A DNA stretch of 64,000 bases from Desulfitobacterium metallireducens DSM 15288. Lineage in GTDB: Bacteria; Bacillota; Desulfitobacteriia; Desulfitobacteriales; Desulfitobacteriaceae. The translations under genes were made by a program, and so were the position numbers. Below the pieces are notes generated by a model that worked only from the letters and a program-made list of their open reading frames with translations, had not been told where the DNA came from and did not search any database. The first letter of the stretch is position 1. The number at the start of each line of letters is the position of its first letter. Below, piece by piece: positions 59,909 through 64,000 of this stretch. The stretch lies in assembly GCF_000231405.2 (NCBI RefSeq), contig NZ_CP007032.1, positions 2,604,001-2,668,000 on the forward strand, in the 5' to 3' direction.

Positions 59909-61243
59909 ATGGGAGATTTTTTGGATCGAATGAGTCTTTTCTTCTCAAAGCATTCAGGTATCGTCCGATGGTGGTTTAATTTGGGAGTGGCCACTAAACT
60001 CATAATGGCCTTTGCGATTAACGCCTTAATTACTCTTGGATCAGGAGGAACGGTATACTTCCTCGTTGAAAAAGGGGCTATTGCACAACACATTGGCTTA
60101 ATTCTAACGCTAACTGTAATTGTAAGTATCATAATCCTCCTCTATGGATGCTACATCGCCTTTCTTATTGTTTCACCTTTACGTCGTAGTGTTGAATTTG
60201 CTGAACAAGTAGCCCAAGGAGATTTAACGGCAACCTTATACTGTATGGATCAAGATGATGAAGTAGGTAAACTTTGCCAATCTCTCACTACTATGTTAGA
60301 TAATTTCCGCACTTTAGTTAGCGAAATCTCCCATGGTTCTGATATCTTTGCTGATTCTTCACGAACGCTTGCTCAGCGAGCAGAACTTACTGTTTTATCC
60401 GCTAAACAAGTCGCCAGTGCAATCAACCAAGTTGCGGATGGCTCTCAATCCCAAGCCAATAGTGTACAGGCCATTATGGTCGCTGTGCAGGACATGACTC
60501 TGGGCATATCCCAAATCGAAACGGATGTTAAACTTGCTGATCGCGCTTCCACTCAAGCTTTACAAGTGGCCAACGAAGGCGATTTGGCGATGACTAAAGC
60601 TAATACCCAAATGGATCATATTCATCAAACCGTGGATGAAACCGGAAAAATCATCTCTACTTTAGGGGAAAAATCAACGGTGATCGGCACAATTGTGGAA
60701 ACAATTAAAGCCATCTCAGATCAAACGAATCTTCTCGCTCTTAATGCGGCGATTGAAGCCGCTCGTGCTGGAGAACATGGCCGTGGATTCAGTGTTGTTG
60801 CAGAGGAAGTCCGAAAGCTAGCTGAACAATCAACCGTTTCAAGCGCTCAAATTGAACAAATCATTGAAGATATCAAGACAAACCTTGATAAAGCGATTTC
60901 GAGTATGGATGCCGAAAAAGCTGTTGTTCAAAATGGGGCTCTAGCTATCGGAGAAGCACAACAAGCCTTTAACCGGATTATGGAAGGTACACAAACGGTT
61001 AATGAACAAATTCAAGAAGTGGCTCGCTTATCCTCTGGAATCGCCCAAAGCTCTAAACAAATCTCGGCTGAAATTTCTCAAGTTGCTGCCATTACCCAAG
61101 AAACGACCGCTCAAACTGAAGAAGTCGCAAGCAGCAGTTCTGAACAAATGCATTCTATGGAAGACATCAATCAATCCAGCGAAGAACTCTCGAGTACAGC
61201 ACTTGAACTTCAAAGCGCAGCCCGGAGATTTAAATTAGCTTAA
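59909..61243 (+). CDS. Methyl-accepting chemotaxis protein without an external sensor domain
   Basis: The 444 residues have two membrane helices (about 29-53 and 62-88) separated by only about 8 residues, a HAMP domain (about 89-142; [20 protein letters not shown]) and a full cytoplasmic signalling coil. The hairpin tip reads [20 protein letters not shown] then [13 protein letters not shown], which binds CheA/CheW. Glu/Gln methylation-type positions flank it. With no ligand domain, it must sense inside the membrane, through the cytoplasm or through partners. GGAGG precedes the ATG by about 6 bases. No che genes are adjacent. Confidence 0.93.
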   Translation: MGDFLDRMSLFFSKHSGIVRWWFNLGVATKLIMAFAINALITLGSGGTVYFLVEKGAIAQHIGLILTLTVIVSIIILLYGCYIAFLIVSPLRRSVEFAEQVAQGDLTATLYCMDQDDEVGKLCQSLTTMLDNFRTLVSEISHGSDIFADSSRTLAQRAELTVLSAKQVASAINQVADGSQSQANSVQAIMVAVQDMTLGISQIETDVKLADRASTQALQVANEGDLAMTKANTQMDHIHQTVDETGKIISTLGEKSTVIGTIVETIKAISDQTNLLALNAAIEAARAGEHGRGFSVVAEEVRKLAEQSTVSSAQIEQIIEDIKTNLDKAISSMDAEKAVVQNGALAIGEAQQAFNRIMEGTQTVNEQIQEVARLSSGIAQSSKQISAEISQVAAITQETTAQTEEVASSSSEQMHSMEDINQSSEELSSTALELQSAARRFKLA

Positions 61244-61280
61244 AAATCTTCTACCGAACTTAACTCTATCTGATGTTAAA

Positions 61281-61317
61281 AAAATATAAGCGACCATAAG
61301 GTCGCTTATATTTTTTT
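61281..61317. terminator. Bidirectional terminator that also encodes the end of the minus-strand gene
   Basis: AAAATATAAGCGACC (61281-61295) and GGTCGCTTATATTTT (61300-61314) are perfect 15-base arms, T-rich on both sides. It follows the chemoreceptor gene; the stop and last codons (61306-61317) of the convergent gene lie in its right arm. Confidence 0.88.
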
Positions 61318-62703
61318 AACCCCCGTTAATTCAGCCGTCCAGTCATCTAAGGCGACTAAATCATTGGGTCCTAGTTCCAACAGAGATTTCTTGCCGAGAG
61401 CTCGAATCCCTTCCTGCATTTCCTCAGTAAAGGACTGAAGTAAATTCGCCACACTTTGAGCGGCTTTATCTATATCTAAGCGGTCTTTATATTTAGAATC
61501 ATACCACACAAGTTGAGTCAGAGGTTCCCAAGGCAGAACCTTCCCGATTTGTCCGTGAACCAAAGCAAAGAGCGGAGCAGTTCCAAGATAAACAGCATCT
61601 GCCCCTAAAGCCAGAGCCTTCAAACATTCTCCTGGAGTAGCGTATCCCCCTGAGGCAATCAGGCTAATCTCTTTGCGTACTCCTTGTTCCACTAAATAAC
61701 GATGCGCTCGGATTAGAGCCACAATACTGGGCAACCCAAAATCATCCGATAGCGTGGGAGAGGATCCGGCGCTCCCCCCCTGCGCTCCACCGAGGGCGAT
61801 CACATCAAATCCAGCTTCAATGGCCACCGCTAAATCAGTCTCTAATCTGCCCCCTGACATTATTTTTAACCCAATCGGTTTTCCCCCGGCTTGCTTACGC
61901 AAATCTGCAACATATCTTGGCCAATCCCAAGGGTTTTTAATGCCGGGAATACCCGCGCTCAAAACAGTGGGCTGATCTGGAGAAATTCCCATAAGTTTGA
62001 GTGCTTTTCCTTGAACTGATTTCGGATCGATAACTTGACCCCCTACCCGAGATCCCTGACCCATTTGGACCTCAATCATATCCGCCTGAGCTATCGCCTG
62101 TGGGTTTCTTCCATAAGGGCTCCGGCTCACTTGCCATATGTACTTCCCTGCCTCCTGCCTCTCCTCCGCTAAAAAAGGGCCTTCGCCTGAATTGAGTGCC
62201 GTTCCGACTTGTTTTGCACCACGCGCTAAGGCGATTCTCGCCTCTTCACTAAGCGCTTCTCCATAGGCCATACCCGAAATGATCAAGGGCATCTCTAATA
62301 TTAAAGGCTTATTCGCTTTAGGCCCAAGAGTGACCTTCATCGGAATATTCTCCGTGATCTCTATTGGCAGACGCGCCATTTGGGCAGGAACAAACAGTAA
62401 GTTATCATAATGCGGAAATTTTCTGGGCGAACCAAGGGGTCGCTTAATGATTTTACCAAACTGAGCCCGCTGACTGATCTCAAGAATATTGATAATTGAA
62501 GTACGCTGAGTTGCACTCCACAATTCCATTAGATTTTCGGAATAGTCATCTTCGAAAAGTCGTCCCAGGACTAGGCTAAATAACCGTTGGACAATCGTCC
62601 GAAAATAGCGCTTCCCCAGCCAGAAAATGATCAGACCCAGAAAAGCGAATCCAAATATACTCATAAAAACACTGAACAATACAAGAACAAGGGTATTCTC
62701 CAC
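61306..62703 (-). CDS. FMN-binding glutamate-synthase-like protein, membrane anchored
   Basis: The 465 residues have an N-terminal membrane helix (LVLVLFSVFMSIFGFAFLGL), then a glutamate synthase central-type alpha/beta barrel: PLIISGMAYGEALSEEARIA, ALNSGEGPFLAEERQEAGKY, IEVQMGQGSRVGGQVIDPKS, VIALGGAQGGSAGSSPTLSD, SLIASGGYATPGECLKALAL and GADAVYLGTAPLF, which form the FMN and 2-iminoglutarate sites. The Cys cluster for the 3Fe-4S centre is not visible, nor is a glutaminase domain. Family members are stand-alone 'GltB domain 2' proteins of unclear role. GTG at 62701-62703 with GAGAGGG upstream is chosen. Confidence 0.85.
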   Translation of the reverse strand: MENTLVLVLFSVFMSIFGFAFLGLIIFWLGKRYFRTIVQRLFSLVLGRLFEDDYSENLMELWSATQRTSIINILEISQRAQFGKIIKRPLGSPRKFPHYDNLLFVPAQMARLPIEITENIPMKVTLGPKANKPLILEMPLIISGMAYGEALSEEARIALARGAKQVGTALNSGEGPFLAEERQEAGKYIWQVSRSPYGRNPQAIAQADMIEVQMGQGSRVGGQVIDPKSVQGKALKLMGISPDQPTVLSAGIPGIKNPWDWPRYVADLRKQAGGKPIGLKIMSGGRLETDLAVAIEAGFDVIALGGAQGGSAGSSPTLSDDFGLPSIVALIRAHRYLVEQGVRKEISLIASGGYATPGECLKALALGADAVYLGTAPLFALVHGQIGKVLPWEPLTQLVWYDSKYKDRLDIDKAAQSVANLLQSFTEEMQEGIRALGKKSLLELGPNDLVALDDWTAELTGVKKI

Positions 62704-62771
62704 TGAGCTTTCCCTCTCTTCGCCCAAAGTTGTCTATTATCTCTTAGTCTGTTACCCTTGCCCGATAATAT

Positions 62772-63413
62772 TCAGTAAACATCCTCTTCCCACCACACAT
62801 TTTTTTCAGCTCTCATCCGCAGATTTTCATTTTTTCCGGTCTCTTGATACGGCTTATAGGATCTACCTTCATCTATCGCTGCTGATCTTAAATCCTCACT
62901 CATCCATTCCTCCCATTCCCCTTCTTGATTTATACCCGAATCATGGACTTCCTCACGATCTGAAGGGGTATCCCCATTATTCCATCTATCCCATGGATTG
63001 CTCTCCTCTCCCCAATGGGATGCTCGCGAAGGAAACGATCGGTCCCTTCCCGCTCTTAGTGACCCCTTCCCCGAAGCTTTTCCTGATCCAAAGGCTCCCG
63101 CGAGAATACCGATAAGACCCCCTTCAGCTAAGATCTGAATCGTACCCCATGCGCTAATGGGTAAAAAAAGGGCCGCTAATATAATACTCAAACTTACATA
63201 GCCAAGAGCAGCTACTCCTCCCCATAACCATATTCCACTCTCTTTCCCACTTCGATAACCTGCCGTAACACAACTCGCAACAAGCCCAATATCCACTAGG
63301 CTTGAGGGATCAAGTCCACCATATCCCATTGAACTCCAAAAAATTCCGGCAAGAAGGGTTATAACCGTGACCAGTAATGCTGAACTAACCCCCCGTAGAA
63401 TAGTATTTCCCAT
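62772..63413 (-). CDS. TIGR04086-like membrane protein with a charged C-terminal tail
   Basis: The 213 residues contain four hydrophobic helices in the first 115 residues (ALLVTVITLLAGIFWSSMGY, LVDIGLVASCVTAGYRSGKE, WLWGGVAALGYVSLSIILAA, ILAEGGLIGILAGAFGSGKA), the pattern of TIGR04086 (YrzE) proteins. The last 95 residues are hydrophilic, rich in Arg/Glu/Trp/Ser, and probably disordered, which is longer than usual for the family. Function is unknown. AAGGAG precedes the ATG. Confidence 0.7.
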   Translation of the reverse strand: MGNTILRGVSSALLVTVITLLAGIFWSSMGYGGLDPSSLVDIGLVASCVTAGYRSGKESGIWLWGGVAALGYVSLSIILAALFLPISAWGTIQILAEGGLIGILAGAFGSGKASGKGSLRAGRDRSFPSRASHWGEESNPWDRWNNGDTPSDREEVHDSGINQEGEWEEWMSEDLRSAAIDEGRSYKPYQETGKNENLRMRAEKNVWWEEDVY

Positions 63414-63621
63414 AGAACGCGCTCCTTTCTTATATAATTTCTAATTCACCATTTCTAGGTTTCTATCTCATCTTTACGTACAACCTGTCCCTTTCATGCT
63501 AAAAGCCAATCCTTTTTTAAAGAAAATTGGGTTAGCACCAAGCATTAACGCGGGCGGTCGACTCACCTTTAAGCACTTTAGGAATATAGTAAAGAGAAAC
63601 TGAGAAAGGAGGGTATTCGCT

Positions 63622-64000
63622 ATGGATTATGCGCGTTACGTTGTCCAACCAGGAGATACAATTTATAAAATTGCCAAAGCGTATAATGTCGAGATGTCTG
63701 AAATTATCCAACTCAATCATCTCAAACATCCAGATCGCATCTACCCCGGGCAAGTTCTTTTGATACCCACTGTAGATACAACCCAACCTGTCCCCGGAGA
63801 AATTCCTGAACCCAATTTCACCTACGCAATGTGGCTCTATGAGGTTTATGCTGGAAAAGATTCTGAGCTTTCCGCCGTAACTACCTACTTATATCAAGCA
63901 GTCGTTCTCGATCGTCCAGAATTTGATGAACTTCTTCGCCCCATTGCCTATGATGAATTACGTCATCTTGAACAGTTCGGCTGGGCATTACGTTTCCTCG
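63622..64000 (+). CDS. LysM domain fused to a ferritin-like domain (C-terminus cut by window end)
   Basis: The visible 126 residues start with one LysM unit (about 5-49; YVVQPGDTIYKIAKAYNVEM, then HPDRIYPGQVLLIPT), a Pro-rich linker (50-66), and the first part of a ferritin/rubrerythrin-like four-helix domain: WLYEVYAGKDSELSAVTTYL with Glu 82, and IAYDELRHLEQFGWALRFL with the ExxH pair Glu 112 and His 115. LysM binds peptidoglycan or spore-coat glycans; the second part would bind two metals. AAAGGAGGG lies 8 bases before the ATG. No signal peptide is visible, which fits a mother-cell coat protein; that role is inference. Confidence 0.75.
   Translation, partial: MDYARYVVQPGDTIYKIAKAYNVEMSEIIQLNHLKHPDRIYPGQVLLIPTVDTTQPVPGEIPEPNFTYAMWLYEVYAGKDSELSAVTTYLYQAVVLDRPEFDELLRPIAYDELRHLEQFGWALRFL

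Noticed and set aside
1-64000. tRNA, rRNA genes or CRISPR arrays
   Set aside because: No tRNA-like TPsiC/acceptor patterns, no rRNA blocks and no regularly spaced repeats were seen; the two T-box leaders are the only tRNA-related RNAs.

Overview
The window reads as chromosomal DNA of a low-to-medium GC, endospore-forming, menaquinone-using Firmicute. Two stretches of gene order match the Bacillus subtilis chromosome: holA-comEC-comEA ... rsfS-yqeK-nadD ... yhbY, and maf-radC-mreBCD-minCD-spoIVFAB ... rplU-prp-rpmA-spo0B-obgE, with valS-folC further along. A full MinCDE system, a classical men pathway, a c-type cytochrome lipoprotein and Rex, together with the protein flavour, suggest a Peptococcaceae member such as Desulfosporosinus or Desulfitobacterium. 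That assignment is inference. No rRNA, tRNA or CRISPR array was seen.

Layout. Almost everything from 1 to 48.4 kb is on the minus strand. 0-10 kb: holA (cut by the window edge), comEC, comEA, panB, leuS with a T-box leader, rsfS, yqeK, an RRM protein and nadD. 10.4-18.3 kb: a visibly AT-rich accessory block (VOC protein, DUF1801-like protein, small membrane and secreted proteins, a lipoprotein, an ABC exporter, GNAT, MFS) that separates nadD from yhbY, its usual neighbour. 18.3-24.2 kb: yhbY, a MacA/MacB-permease-like pair without an ATPase, obgE, a Spo0B-like gene, rpmA, the L27-processing protease prp, and rplU behind a leader RNA. 24.2-32.4 kb: a menaquinone cluster in transcription order menF-menD-menH-menB-menE-menC-thioesterase, interrupted by a 525-base repeat-rich gap. 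32.4-48.4 kb: cytochrome c lipoprotein, RNase G, DUF2344 and TIGR03960-type radical SAM genes, spoIVFB, spoIVFA, rodA, minE-minD-minC, mrdA, mreD-mreC-mreB, radC, maf, DUF4321.

48.4-64 kb: a divergent KimA-like permease (+), then minus-strand degT-type aminotransferase, rex, a SPOR-domain protein, pit with its DUF47 partner, folC and valS with a second T-box leader. These are followed by a chemoreceptor with almost no external domain (+), an FMN-binding glutamate-synthase-like protein (-), a TIGR04086-like membrane protein (-), and the start of a LysM/ferritin-like fusion (+) cut by the window end.

How the parts work together: the mre-mrdA-rodA-min genes set cell shape and septum position; spoIVFA/B and spo0B serve sporulation; leuS and valS are each set to be controlled by uncharged tRNA; the men cluster feeds an anaerobic quinone pool, and a 16-base perfect palindrome just after its candidate promoter is a likely operator. 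The most unusual features are a dispersed, partly palindromic intergenic repeat (copies near 0.8, 27.3, 37.8 and 38.7 kb), the men-promoter palindrome, the LysM/ferritin fusion, and the accessory block with a small secreted protein of a family I recall but cannot name.
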